DNA of 64,000 nt from Acanthosepion pharaonis. Lineage: Eukaryota; Mollusca; Cephalopoda; Sepiida; Sepiidae. A program made the position numbers and the translations under genes. Positions 12,310 to 23,541 of the stretch are shown in pieces. Location: assembly GCA_903632075.3 (NCBI GenBank), contig CAHIKZ030000837.1:1187501-1251500 (forward strand). The letters are read 5' to 3'. Positions within the stretch are counted from its first letter, which is position 1. Each line of letters begins with the position of its first letter. The notes under the pieces are model-generated. The model did not search any database. It saw nothing but the letters and a program-made list of their open reading frames with translations, and was not told the DNA's origin.

Positions 12310-12760
12310 TAGCGTTGTTATCGTTCCTGATGTGGCATCTTGTCTTTAATCACTACCCCTCTCCCGTATCGCCGTTTACCCGCCTAATGACTTTTCTATA
12401 AATATTTTCATGGCAATTGTTCTGATTATTTTTTCTCTTTCGTACATCAATTTCCCGAATTTAAGCGCAGTACTGGGTTTGCAGCTAAGTCCCCTCATTT
12501 TACTGTTGAAATTGATATTTAAACCGTAAGTTCTATTCGGATAGTTTCTTCACATTCAGTTCTTGCATTTGGAACTCTCTTCTGGTTGCTTGCTTTGATC
12601 TCAACTACGATATTCTATCGCCATATTCTGTCTAAGAATATATTCTTTTATTGTCCTTGGTCTTGAATAATATTTTCACTTTCAGTATCTCCTTGCATCT
12701 TAATTATTTTATCGCCTTGTTTGGTGTGAAATGTTTTACAAAATAGATCACCTCTTGAAG
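12310..12760 (+). mobile_element. LINE 3' fragment (CR1/Jockey-like ORF2 C-terminus)
   Basis: Translation gives PLSYRRLPA, then LFYKYFHGNCSD, then FKRSTGFAAKSPHFTVEI, and a degenerate WNSLP-type block further on. These are the successive motifs of the post-RT region in this LINE group. Stops and frameshifts interrupt it; the 3' end TCGCCTTGTTTGGTGTGAAA (about 12712) matches other copies in the window. Confidence 0.75.
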
Positions 12761-12794
12761 ACATATAATATATAAAAAAAAAAGATTATATGGT

Positions 12795-12935
12795 TATATG
12801 GTCAGTCAGTCAGTTAAGTGCCATACGTGATTCAGGCTTCGGTAATCACGTCTTTTTCGATTAATGACTGATTAAGCAAAATTTTTTTTCAGCAGTAAGT
12901 TGCTGTTGCATTCCGCGGTAGATTGCTTACCAGCC
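12795..12935. mobile_element. SINE-like repeat, copy 1
   Basis: Shares GTCAGTCAGTTA..GTGCC, a CGTGAT..ATCACGT block, ATGACTGA, a T run and TGC..GTAGAT..CTT with 20016-20525, where a solo LTR interrupts it. No clear RNA polymerase III boxes, so the class is open. Confidence 0.55.
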
Positions 12936-13140
12936 TGTCTCTCCTGATATTCAATGCATACCTGGCCAGGGGCTGGGAGGTGGTGAGCATCGAGGTAAAG
13001 ATGTGTTCATACCTTTCACAAGGATATTCGCGAGGAAGCGATTGTAACAAACCTGACTTGAATTCGAAGACTGCTATACGATGTCCGACGCGAGCCGATA
13101 TCCTTGACAGCACAACGCGCCTTCCAGTTATAGGGTGATA
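12936..13140. other. Unassigned G+C-richer segment
   Basis: Open on both strands for about 70 codons and richer in CpG than its surroundings (for example TCCGACGCGAGCCG near 13082). It probably continues the preceding repeat, but I found no second copy. Confidence 0.35.
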
Positions 13141-13157
13141 GCTCTGAATTAGCCACC

Positions 13158-13160
<3 letters not shown>

Positions 13161-13199
<39 letters not shown>

Positions 13200-13315
13200 T
13201 TCTGTGTGTGTGTGTTTTTTTTTTTATTTTTAAGTGGAAAATGTCATGATGTCATTTCTGACCTTAGGTCTTGGTCGGGGCCGGAAATGAATACACACCA
13301 AAATTCAAACGAAAT

Positions 13316-13348
<33 letters not shown>

Positions 13349-13349
13349 A

Positions 13350-13400
<51 letters not shown>
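13161..13400. repeat. Trinucleotide arrays (TAA)n, (CTA)n, (AAT)n
   Basis: (TAA)n at 13161-13198, (CTA)n at about 13314-13348 passing directly into (AAT)n to 13400. A short GT and T run lies between. Confidence 0.95.
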
Positions 13401-13401
13401 G

Positions 13402-14448
13402 CAAGGTTTGCAATCGAAGATGTGACGTGTTTTTCGAGGCTCCGGAGAAATGTAAAATGTATAACGGATTTAATGTAAATATTTCAGCGTATTTTTTTCT
13501 AATAAATTTTAACGTAAATAATAATCTATGAATTTTCTGTAATTATATATTCCCTTTTTGATAATTATTTTAATTTTTGTCGTACTATTTTGTTTTAATT
13601 CACTTTCTGAAATATATAATTCAAACTAAACATCCAACTGATTTTAATTTCAATCTATAAATCATAATTTAAATTCTTACTATTAAAAAAACAAAACATA
13701 ATGAAAGGGATAATATTTCTTTAAAAATGTATTGATGTATATGCATATCTATATCCATTTCCTCATTACTGCAAATCATATTCGAAATTAATCATATTTT
13801 AATTTTAAAGATATTTTATTAAGATATACCATTCAAAGTGACCAGTGGGTTATTAATAGCCATTGCTGTTGCCAGTTGTCATAATATTGTGTTATTGATC
13901 TACATATTATGCACTTATTCCAATATTTGTGGAGATTTAATAGTTTATTTTGTACAGTTTACTTTTCAACTTTTTTATGTATATAGCTTCAAGAATTTTT
14001 AGTTTTTGTTTATTGTCTTCATGTTTAAGTATAGTTGTAACAAATATTGTTAAATGCCTATAATTGATAACAAAAGCCAACGGCTTCCCATAATTAATAC
14101 TTCTCGTTTTCACTTTGGTTATGTGTGATGTCATGTTTGCGGTGCGATTTTCGATTCCAGTGTCTCGTATGAACGAGTGTGTTGTTGCCTGGGAATCTTT
14201 CATGCAAACAAAAATAGACTATCATTATTGTTTTGTCCGTGTATTGGTTAATATAATGTAATGCATTTGTCATCTTTGATAATGGCTTATGTAATCTGAG
14301 TGCTTAGATAGGGTTAAAAAATATCAATAAATATGGTGATTTTCGTTTGCCTTTTAATGATAATATTATTAAGCCTATCAGACGATATGAAAAGAATTTA
14401 CATAAAAAATAGACAAAACTTATATATATTATGTAATGAAACATGCAT

Positions 14449-14450
<2 letters not shown>
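13402..14450. other. No recognisable feature
   Basis: A+T-rich DNA with short frames only. The 88-codon minus frame at 13937-14203 has no recognisable domain. Confidence 0.5.
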
Positions 14451-14451
<1 letters not shown>

Positions 14452-14502
<51 letters not shown>

Positions 14503-14650
14503 CCAAGAGGACAGAATCCAGGTAGAACTCAATGTCCAGGACAGGGTAAAAATATAATATAAAAAGCCCAAACACTAATATTCCATGGTTATAATTTATT
14601 ACATTGGAATCATAATTACGATCCAATTCAACAGAGCTACAAATTCAAAA
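14452..14650 (+). repeat. Repeat family R, copy 1, with its (TA)n array
   Basis: A TA run (14452-14500) is followed by AGAATCCAGGTAGAACTCAA, then AACACTAATATTCCATGGTT and TTACATTGGAATCATAATTA. The same order occurs at 28623-28772 (+, partial) and 43670-43878 (minus), each time next to a (TA)n array. Family not recognised. Confidence 0.75.
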
Positions 14651-14860
14651 AGAAATTGGCAAATATGTGGTGTCCTCCCTCTGTGAGTATGTTAGACTCT
14701 TCCGCCTCTTATTAGTTTAGTAGCAGAGAATGTTCGGGGAACGGTGGACAGCGAATAGATTGAGCCCTTGTCGTGTAATACTCTTCTGGTGTAATTACTG
14801 TTTAATATACGATATATCTGCAAATCTAGTTTTTGTTATTATTTATCCATTTATTTGGTC

Positions 14861-14864
<4 letters not shown>

Positions 14865-14935
<71 letters not shown>

Positions 14936-14953
14936 CTGTGTGTCTGTGCGTGT
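14865..14953. repeat. (TA)n(GT)n compound microsatellite
   Basis: TA run turning into GT run. Confidence 0.95.
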
Positions 14954-14954
14954 A

Positions 14955-15540
14955 GATATGTACATTTATTAAATTAAAGCCGTATGTTAAATTTTATATT
15001 AGTAATATTTTAATTTTAGATATATGTGACTAAGTTATATTATTTATTGATATATAGTTTTATTAATTTTTAACGCAAATATATATATATTAGCTGATTT
15101 GGGCAGAGCCTGTGGTAGTTATTAGATGCTTATTACTCTTAGTAAGAAGAAGAAAGTTAAGCAAAGAGGAATGCAATGGTAGTAATGATGATAGTGGTGG
15201 TTGTCATGATGATTGTGATTGTGGTGATAGTGACTTATCGGTTCTTTTCTTGTTTATTTATTAGTAATTTATATACAATTTCTATTTTATAACCCATACA
15301 ATGCAAACACTTATAATAAATTTACTAAATTATTATTTGTAACTATATATTAATTTTTCTTATTGGTCATACCAGGATTAGGGAGATTTGGATATAGTTT
15401 CATATTATTAAACGTTAAGATAGAAAAAGATAGAAAGTCAAAGAAAGTTCCAATTAAAACTAAAGTTACGTCAGAGTCTCGTGAAGTACGTCGTGTCACC
15501 TTGGTACCCAAACGTTATATAAATTATAAATAAATTTTAT
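14955..15540. other. No recognisable feature
   Basis: A+T-rich. A short GTGGTGAT-like imperfect array lies near 15185-15230. Confidence 0.5.
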
Positions 15541-15542
15541 CG

Positions 15543-16400
15543 TTGTTAATAATAGAAATAATAAAAAATAAACATAGCAGCAGGTGGTCTGGTATCCTTG
15601 ACGTGATGCCCACCATGTTATCGATATGCTCTGGCGCCCACGCACCATCCTCCACGGGTAAATGCGAAATAATTATGATGTTGACACAACGAAGAATATT
15701 GCTAAACCGTATCGGTCATCGCGTGGATGAAAAGGATCGCGATCCCCGATGAGGAACGAGACTGGGATTGAAAAGACTGCAACTGGAACAAATTTTCCCC
15801 CACGAGAACTGGAGGAAAACCATACCAAGGACAGTGATCCCAGAGGATCTCTATATTCATTAAAAGAAAATCTCACAAAAAGAACAATAAATAAATAGTC
15901 TAGGGAAGAATATATTGAAATAATTATAGCGTTTTACACTACTACGATGAATACGGCACCGACAAAAATGACCAAACCGCCTATAATATCTGGCGAGAAA
16001 AATACCCTCAAGCAGACTAAACAAAGATACTAAAAAAACTTTCCAATGTCAGGCGTGACATCATCAAGAAAATAAGAATACCTGATAGAGAACTCGAACA
16101 GATTAAATGTTGACATCTAGAGGCTAAATGCCAACAACGCAGAGGAGACACATACAGATGAACAAATAGAAACTAGTTGTCATAATTCCTCTTGTAGAAG
16201 AAATGACGAATATGAGAGAGAAAAAGAACAATGTCAGTCTGGAAAGGAAAAAAAATGGAAACCGAAATAAATAAACTAGGAGGACAATTGCCACTTCTAA
16301 GTGACATCAAGTAACATCAACATACAAATCGCTCAGAAGATCGCCTAGGAACATCCCATATACTAAGAAAAGTTCTATCAATTAAATGACAGTTCTCTTA
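15543..16400 (+). mobile_element. Rearranged LINE fragment (N-terminal region joined to C-terminal end)
   Basis: Translation across frames gives LLNRIGHRVDEKD, then YYDEYGTDKNDQTAYNIWRE, then RRDIIKKIRIPDRELEQIK, then a degraded stretch and TSHILRKVLSI. The second and third pieces resemble the region before the RT domain of the LINE seen at 49580-51450 (its counterpart is RGDIMRNKRLSNTEIDKIK). The last piece is the kind of motif that ends the C-terminal domain of this group. The RT domain itself is absent, so this is an internally deleted or non-autonomous copy. Confidence 0.6.
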
Positions 16401-16592
16401 TAGGGCTTAAGGACTATAGTTTGGATAATAATACAATTATCATATGCTGGTGTCTATATTATTTTTCCCTTATTGAGGAATCAGTTGGAGCAATGTATGC
16501 AACTTCAAGAAATACGTAATTATATGCGATTATGTAGTATTCTACAGCAGTTTATAGTGTTTAACTTCATTTGACATAAAATCACCTGCGTT

Positions 16593-16640
16593 GTATCATC
16601 GAAGCTAAGCAATGTCGAGGCCGGTAACTATGTAGTACTT
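16593..16640 (+). mobile_element. 5S rRNA-like fragment
   Basis: TCGAAGCTAAGCAATGTCG followed by GGCCGGTAACTATGTAGTAC matches the 5S internal promoter region (CCGAAGCTAAGCAAC..GGCCTGGTTAGTACTT) with a few changes. Only about 48 bases are recognisable, so it is a 5S-derived SINE head or a 5S pseudogene fragment. Confidence 0.55.
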
Positions 16641-16649
16641 TTAGTAAAA

Positions 16650-17700
16650 CTGTATATATTAAGCGACCTTCTACAATTAAAAATGTATTTTCGCTTCGAA
16701 TAACACAAACGGTTGATAAACCGCAAAGAATCAACGAGTCCAAGAAGACCTGTGTGGTGGACGAAACTACAAACAAATTCAGTCCAGTAGGAAACGATTT
16801 GATGTGGTGTAATAGTTGACATTAGTTTAGTTGATCCAGAGCAGTGAATAGTTAGTTTTCACTTCACTAGGTGTCTTATACGATATTAAACAACACAAAA
16901 GTATAAGTGTCCGGAAAAAACAGCCAAACAAAAAGCACTACATTCGGAATTGACTGCAACAGTAACATGGTAACAACTGTTCTATAGAGAGTGGTCCTAC
17001 AGCAGTTGTCTCTTCAGGACGTTCAAAAACATGTGGCAGGCTCCTTTCAACTAATATTAAATTATGCGAAAGGCACTTTCAATCTCATCCTAGCTTGACG
17101 TTTTGTATTGTTTTCATTATATGCCGGTGTAAGAGCGTGCTTCTGTCTGTACGCATGCCTATGTGCGCATTTCTTGGTAAATTTGCCTTCATTTTTGTAT
17201 GTATATTTGTAAGTGTGCTTAAATATGTTTGCACACATGTGCGGGTCAGTGTGTGTATTTAGGTTTGGACATTTTGGAAATCGAGTCTATGTGAAAACCT
17301 ACATATTTCTATACGCGTACAGTGTCTTTTGTGTGTGAGCGTATGTGCGCGTATGTTTGCGTTTGTGTGTAGGGAACTTACAAAGAAAAGGAGATAACAT
17401 GAGAAAAATGTAATTTGCACCCACTTATTTTGCGTTTCAATTGTAAGAATGTTTTTAATTCCAGGTGTTCATATTTGCTTTCATTCAAATCCTGATTTTT
17501 ATATTCTGAGGTATATTGATTCGTTGACATTAGACATATTTTTTTCTGGGCTGGTTGAGGAAGAAGAAAGGCCATATCCCTTTTCTAAACATAAGCTTGT
17601 TCAAGAACAATCCTTTTGTCATTGAAAAAGTAATAAATTCCTTAAGGCGTACAGTAATATTCAACCACACCTGGGTTCCTCATAACACTGAAATGGTTGA
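16650..17700. other. No recognisable feature
   Basis: Mixed sequence with a diffuse TGTG-rich stretch at 17130-17370. Short frames only. Confidence 0.5.
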
Positions 17701-18545
17701 TTTTTTTTTCATCTTTATTTGTAACATTTAATCTCAGAGATTATTTTGTTTTTGTCAATGTCGAACTAATATTTCTTTTTATTCTGTTTTATTTTTCATA
17801 ATTTCAGTTTCGTTTATTCGCAAACTTTCTCTTTTATTTTAAGTTGATATCTTCTCTATCCCTTTTAAAATTTATTTCTTTTTTTTAATTTAATATTTCT
17901 CTTCATTTCATTTTATTCCATTCATTTTTCTATATATTTTTTTATATTCTTCTACATGTTGTCTTTCTTCTTTGCTATATTTTATTCTCTTCATTCATGT
18001 TGATGTTATTACCTCTTATACGTTTTTCTATTTTCTTCTTCTATGTTCCTTTATTCTTTGCATTTTCCCCTTCTCATTCTTTCATTTTACTGACATCCTG
18101 TTCATTTTACTATCTCTTTTACTTTTTAACTTTCTTTTTTCTTTTTCTCTTATTCTTTGCTCTTTTCCCTTGTCATTCTTTCTTCATTTTTTTCTCTTCT
18201 TGTCATTATTTTCCATTTACTCGACACTTTATTCAATACTATCTTTTTTCTTTATTTGCATTCCCTTTTATCTTTTCTTCATTCTTCCTTTCCTTTACCC
18301 CTCTTCAATTCACCATTTTTTTATATACTTTTTTCTACTTTCATTTCCCTTTCTTTTTCGTTTTCTTCCCTTCTCATTATTTCTTACTTCTATCTTTTCT
18401 CGATATTCTTGTAGTTTCACCCTATACCTTTTTCTATCTTTTCCTCTATATGTCTCCTTTGTTTTTTGTCTATGCTCTTCTATTTATTTTTCATTCATTT
18501 TTGTTCTTGCCACCATATTCATTGCATTATCTATTTTACGTAGAG
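17700..18545. repeat. Pyrimidine-rich low-complexity tract
   Basis: About 850 bases are overwhelmingly T and C on the plus strand, with loosely repeated blocks such as CTTCTCATTCTTTC and CTTGTCATTCTTTC. Because A and G are scarce, stop codons are rare and two overlapping frames of nearly 200 codons run through it. Their translations are phenylalanine, leucine and serine only, so I do not call a gene. Confidence 0.85.
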
Positions 18546-18549
18546 AGGG

Positions 18550-19330
18550 CAACATTGGTTAAACTCAGGGACCCGTTCACAAAGGTTAGATAATTTTTTC
18601 TAGTTGCTATTATAAGAGTAATATCGCCTTTATACAACTGACTAATCTTCATGCAGTTATCGTTGGATACCTCTCAATTACGGTCTTCGGTGGCTCATTA
18701 TTGACATAGCATAGTCATCCAGATGGAGGAGATTCTTCGAGATAAAATATTCCCCGATCAAAACATTGTCATGTCCGGGGAAATTCATGTTTCATTTCTA
18801 TAGAAAGAACGTATATTTATAGCCGCTTCTGTTGCTAAAGAATCTCATGGGAATTCCCAAAACAATAGGTTTTAATATGGACCTGATCGAACTATTTTAG
18901 AAGGATAACATCGAATCCTAATGTACCACGATACTATTAGTAATATGCAACGTTATATCAACACACTATGACATAAACAGATATTCGTTATTTTATCGTA
19001 AGTATTGAGAAATACCTCAAAGATATCAGGCCAAATATACCAACCTAATTCAACTCAGATGGAATGTATATACATTTTTAAAAAAAATTGAAAAGATGTA
19101 TGCTTCATAAGTTGTTGCTAAGTTACCATAAACCCCACAAAACTTACCTTATTTACACTCGAGACATTGTAGATTAAATGTTATTTTATGAATTTTGTGA
19201 CATAGTAATTATGAGTTCAATGCCTGGAACAATTACCGCAGAAATAGATTCAGTAGAAAAGGGAGAGGAATAATGAAGCAATTCTAAATAAAAACAGGAC
19301 GAGGTATTCCAAGAAATGATTCTGATTATC
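18550..19330. other. No recognisable feature apart from one dispersed 34-base unit
   Basis: At 19121-19154 there is a single copy of the ACCATAAACCCCACAAAACT unit that is repeated in tandem at 20629-20775. The rest is A+T-rich without supported features. Confidence 0.55.
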
Positions 19331-19560
19331 TGATTCGTTTTCTTATCGGACATAATGCAGGCCATTTAATGCCAGAATATATTTTTTAGAAAAGTAAGAA
19401 TTTCTATGTTTTGTGGGAGATAATAAGTCTTACTAATTAATCCATAACTGGGGAGGATATTTGGATTTATATGTGCGAATATTTGTGGATTAGTGAACCC
19501 GACAGAAATTTGAACTCGACTTTCCGATTAACAATTCCGTGTTAGTATGGAATTATCCAA
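19330..19560 (-). mobile_element. tRNA-derived SINE with the shared tail
   Basis: On the minus strand a tRNA-like head begins near 19560: GTGGTTTATTGGATAA (A-box region) and GAGTTCAAATTTC (B box), with about 33 bases between them. The body runs to the tail CCCCAGTTATGGATTAATTA (about 19435-19454), which is also the tail of the 5S-headed copies. Two different RNA heads on one tail suggest recruitment by the same LINE or template switching. Confidence 0.6.
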
Positions 19561-19780
19561 TAAACCACACATACATCCATGTGTACAACAACTGGTATTC
19601 TGAAGCGGCCACCCATATTGAACAGGATCGACATTGCTTAAAGGAACTGTTGTTTTGGCCTAATAAGTGCCGAGATGGTTGGCAGAATGCGGTCAGTCTA
19701 CATTTAATAATGGGTATTTAGAATTTCTTTGATGGTGTAAATAAAGTAAATAATGATAACTTCAGATAGGTATTTTCAAC

Positions 19781-19880
19781 ATACATACATATATACATAT
19801 ATATATATATTGTATATACATATGTATTATATATATACATATATAAATATATATATATATATATATTATATATACATATG

Positions 19881-19946
<66 letters not shown>
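19781..19946. repeat. Irregular (TA)n and (GT)n array with a higher-order unit
   Basis: TATATACATATGTATTATAT occurs twice (near 19812 and 19867) within the TA array, which ends in a GT run. Confidence 0.9.
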
Positions 19947-19950
<4 letters not shown>

Positions 19951-20015
19951 TTAATATGTATATACCGAAATGTCTGTACTAGGTATGAGTTTATACATTG
20001 TAATAACGAATTGTT

Positions 20016-20525
20016 AAGTCAGTCAGTTGTTATGTGCCGTGCGTGACATGCCCTTAGGCGATCATGTATCTTTCTGTTACGGGACCGTACCTATAATAAC
20101 ATAATGGACTATTCCATACGTAATAAATACTGCGCCTCAAGAGGAAGCAGGGAGTTCCGTCTGAAGTCTGGAGTTCAGTCTAAAGTCTGGAGTAAAGTCT
20201 GGAGTGAAGTCCATCAGAAGTCTGTCAGTCAGTCAGAGCGAGCGAGTCAGTCAGTTGAGTCAGAGGCAGTCCGAAACAGAGTCGCGTTCAGACAATTACT
20301 ACTAAACCTGATTGTTCGTACTAACATTTTCTACTTTTCTGTATATATTCCTGTTTGTAATATATCCGTGTTATTCCCTATCCGTATTCGAGTTATTCTT
20401 TATTGGTTCTACCTTGGACCATCACTGTGTCACAAGGAACCGGGCCATAACACTTTCGATACATGACTGACGAGGCAAACTATTTTTTTTAGGTTACTTT
20501 CTGCAGTAGATCACTTGCCATCCAA
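20016..20525. mobile_element. SINE-like repeat, copy 2, split by a solo LTR
   Basis: Left part 20016-20074 (GTCAGTCAGTTGTTATGTGCC onward in shorter blocks) and right part 20453-20525 (ATGACTGACGAGGCAAA, T run, GCAGTAGATCACTTGCC) join into one copy that aligns with 12795-12935. The 378-base LTR lies exactly between them, flanked by a duplicated CTTTC. Confidence 0.7.
20075..20452 (+). mobile_element. Solo LTR with 5-base target site duplication
   Basis: The element begins TGTTACGG and ends CCATAACA, a near-perfect terminal inverted repeat with the TG..CA ends of LTR retrotransposons. CTTTC flanks it on both sides (20070-20074 and 20453-20457), the duplication size usual for Ty3/Gypsy and BEL elements. 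No internal coding region is present, so it is a solo LTR left by recombination. It contains short direct repeats of AAGTCTGGAGT. Superfamily cannot be set without internal sequence, and the strand is arbitrary. Confidence 0.85.
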
Positions 20526-20566
20526 GACTATAGAGCCCGGTCTGTCCTACTATTTACCAATAGATG

Positions 20567-20628
20567 GAAGAAGAAGAGGAGGAGGAGGAGAAGAAGAGGA
20601 GGAGGAGGAGAAGAAGAACAACAACAAC
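20567..20628. repeat. GAA/GAG-rich purine tract
   Basis: Two blocks of GGAGGAGGAGGAGAAGAAGA-type sequence, ending in an AAC run. Confidence 0.9.
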
Positions 20629-20775
20629 TACCATAAACCCCACAAAACTTAACTTATTTCTTAGAAGAAGAACAGTTACCATAAACCCCCAAAACTAACC
20701 TTATTTCTTAGAAGAAGAAGAGCAGTTACCATAAACCCCACAAAACTTACCTTATTTCTTAGAAGAAGAAGAAGA
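20629..20775. repeat. Minisatellite, three units of 48-50 bases
   Basis: Units begin at 20629, 20677 and 20727. Each reads ACCATAAACCCC, then ACTTACCTTATTTCTTAG, then a GAA run. Unit length varies with the number of GAA triplets, so slippage in the GAA part and unit duplication both contribute. Confidence 0.9.
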
Positions 20776-20839
20776 AGAAGAAGATGATGATGATCATCAT
20801 CATCATCATCTTCATCATCATAATCATCATCATCATCTT
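20776..20839. repeat. (GAT)n/(ATC)n trinucleotide array
   Basis: GAT repeats switch to ATC repeats near 20794, forming a small self-complementary array. Confidence 0.9.
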
Positions 20840-21925
20840 AACTAGGGTATTAACACCTAAGTGAATTTAACGGATTCGACCGGAATTCTTAAGTAGATAT
20901 CGAATAACAATCTGGAGACATTTATTATTGGAATTTATTATTGACTTCGTTTGTGTATAAGTATTAAATTTTATATTGGAGTCTACGATAAAAACAAAAA
21001 TGCATGAATTATTCTGTTAACGAAATTAATATAAAGTAAACAATTCATTTTGTTACCTCATTGATTAGTCAGTCTTTAATTAATTTCAGTTTTAATTATC
21101 ACATTAAATCCTTTATATTTTTCAAGCTTGATCACCGTTTCTATATTTGACTGATCGCTGAACAAATAACGGATAATTTCAAGCTGAAAAAAAAGTCAAT
21201 TAAAGAGTTCCATTAATCGACAATCAGTCAAGCAGCATTCGATTTGCTGTAAGCTGGAAAGTCATTTACGAGTTTAATTAATTTCATGTTTTACAGGCCT
21301 TTAAATGCTTAATTAACCCTCGGTTCTTAATTGATTTTTTTTCAAAGAAACTAGACAAACAGTTGTTTCATATATTTACTAACACTTTTCATAGAATACA
21401 GAGATTACGGCATTGATGTCATGTTTTATTTGTGTAATAATGCAAATCAGTTCTCTTATTTGGCAGTGAATGTTCGACCGTTTCCTCATAGACAAAGAGG
21501 CAACAGGGATATGATTCCACACAATGATACTAAAGATACACTGAACCGAACATGCGAGCCACAATAACAAAAAAAAGACAGTTTTAGTATATATCAGAAA
21601 GAGCCAGCTGAAGTTTCTGGTATATATAATGAGGAAAATGGCCTTGGATAATTTGATACGCACGGGATATACAAAGGGAAGAAGAACAGAAGGAAATATT
21701 GAGTTACCTCCTTAATGAAATGGATGGCAGCACCGTGTCTTGTAGGGATATTGAGGGCCAAACAGTGTTTATAGCTACAATGGATAGGAATATGTGGATA
21801 ACTATGAACATCAACTTTCTGAATGGGCATGGAGTTAACAAGAACATGATATAAATATTGAAAATCGTAACGTAGATTTCTTGTGATATTTTCATTGTAA
21901 AATCTCTGAACTATTTTCCTTTTTG
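20840..21925. other. No recognisable feature
   Basis: A+T-rich with overlapping short minus-strand frames (21379-21895), none with a recognisable domain. Confidence 0.5.
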
Positions 21926-21929
21926 TCCC

Positions 21930-22200
21930 TCAAATTCATGAATTTATTGTGCAGTACTAGATTGGCGGTTAGGTCTCATAATTGAAATTCTGAAATTGCT
22001 AGATGTAAACATAAGAGCAATGCTAACAGTTTTTCTTCTTGCTTTTGGGAATCTTTTTCGACTTCTTGCTTTCCCATATACAATGATCTTCACAAATTTA
22101 AATGCAACTTTAGTCGTCATGTTGAGTCTTTTTGAATAGTGCACTTTTATTGTGTTTTCTCTCCTGAATAACATTTCCTCAATTTATTTCCCTCCTGTAT
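21930..22200 (+). mobile_element. LINE 3' fragment (CR1/Jockey-like ORF2 C-terminus)
   Basis: Frames combine to STRLAVRSHN, EIARCKHKSNANS and KFKCNFSRHVESF, the terminal motifs of this LINE group. Frameshifts are obvious. It is similar to the minus copies at 60003-60650. Confidence 0.7.
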
Positions 22201-22209
22201 TATGTACCG

Positions 22210-23280
22210 TTTCCTGTAAGGAAGTCACAAGTTTTCTTTTATCTGCTTTTTCATATCAAGACGTATGCGAGCATTTTTCGCCACACCGTCCTATTATTTG
22301 CAGCTTTTAAATATGTTTGTCATTTTACTGCTACCGCTCTTTTCTGATAACCATTTACATAGGTTGTTTACACCCGTCCCGTTTGTCTTCAATACGCCCC
22401 GTGAGCGTCAGATTTTCTAAGTTTCTAACCTCATTTTCTCACCTAGAAGTTTCAATCTCTTATTTTAAGTACAAACATACATGTATTTCCATTGTCCTTC
22501 AAACTACTCGCTTACTCACGTGTTCCGTCCATGGTATTATCGGAATACTTCTCTCGTCTGTTTATGTCTCTCATTCCTTTACGATGAAATTGTCCAGCAT
22601 CATAGGTCAGTTTTTACATACTTTCTGAGCAATATTTTCTTTGTTTCTAATAACAAAATAAAATAACAAATCGGAATAAAGTTAAATGCGATAAAAATAA
22701 ATAAAAGGAAAACAATTAGGAAAATAATCTTGAAGACTGTGAACGAAACGAAAAAATAAGCAATTGGCAACTCTCATTGTCGCTCAAACGTAAATGATGT
22801 TATCATCAACAAGGTTTTATGGACTTTACATCAATGAATAAAATATTACAGGTGAAAAATACTTTGACATATTGTGACACTATTTGGCTTGCTAAAAAAG
22901 AAAGAAGAAAAAAAAGAAAGGCGAGAATTAAATTTAGGTGATAAGAAGCCATCACGAAAAAGGACACTAAGCGGTGTTATTTTTCTGACAAGGAAAAGTG
23001 GTAAGATTTTTCCATTGTCGAGAACGGAAGATACTGGATTTAATCCGGATTATGTTACGGGGCGGAGAATCAGATATGGCCAATCTGCCCATGGCAAGGG
23101 TGGAAATTCCAGATGGTCAAATAACCTCAGAGACAGAATTCTAAATAGATAAAAATTAACTGGGTCGCAAAAAAAAAAAAAAAACGAAAATGTCCATTTG
23201 GACCACACAGAGTTACAAAAACAAAAGACCAAACCATTTACGGGAAGGTCGTTTGGAAAAGGCATCTGTTTTGTGTCGAA
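22210..23280. other. Unassigned; one 92-codon frame
   Basis: Largely featureless. The plus frame at 22874-23152 encodes a lysine- and arginine-rich stretch with no domain I recognise and lies just upstream of an LTR-like block, so it may be a retroelement relic. A 19-base A run lies near 23169. Confidence 0.4.
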
Positions 23281-23281
23281 A

Positions 23282-23520
23282 CTGGCTATGGTGACGAAAT
23301 TATTTTATCGGGAATATATAACGCCAGAATGCGAAACGTCCAATTGACCACCCACTTGATAATTGGCGAAAATCTCGTTGACGAATTCCATATGAAATTC
23401 GGCTGTGGTGGCGCGACTGTTTTATCGGATCAGTGGTTGGCGCCAGGAATGCAGGTACGTCTGGTTGGCCACCCGCTTGGTGCTGGCGAAAAGCTAATTG
23501 ACGAATTCCAGGTAATTCGG
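23282..23520. repeat. Tandem duplication of about 120 bases
   Basis: Unit 1 (23282-23402) and unit 2 (23403-23520) share TTTTATCGG, a CCAGGAATGC-like block, CCACCCRCTTG, TTGGCGAAAA-like sequence, TTGACGAATTCCA and AATTCGG. They diverge by about a quarter. G+C is higher than in the flanks. Confidence 0.75.
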
Positions 23521-23541
23521 TTAAAGATAAAGAGTCTAGGG

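Noticed and set aside
17972..18593. Overlapping open frames of 196 and 198 codons on the plus strand
   Set aside because: They lie in a pyrimidine-rich tract where stops are rare, two frames are open at once, and the translations are low-complexity Phe/Leu/Ser.
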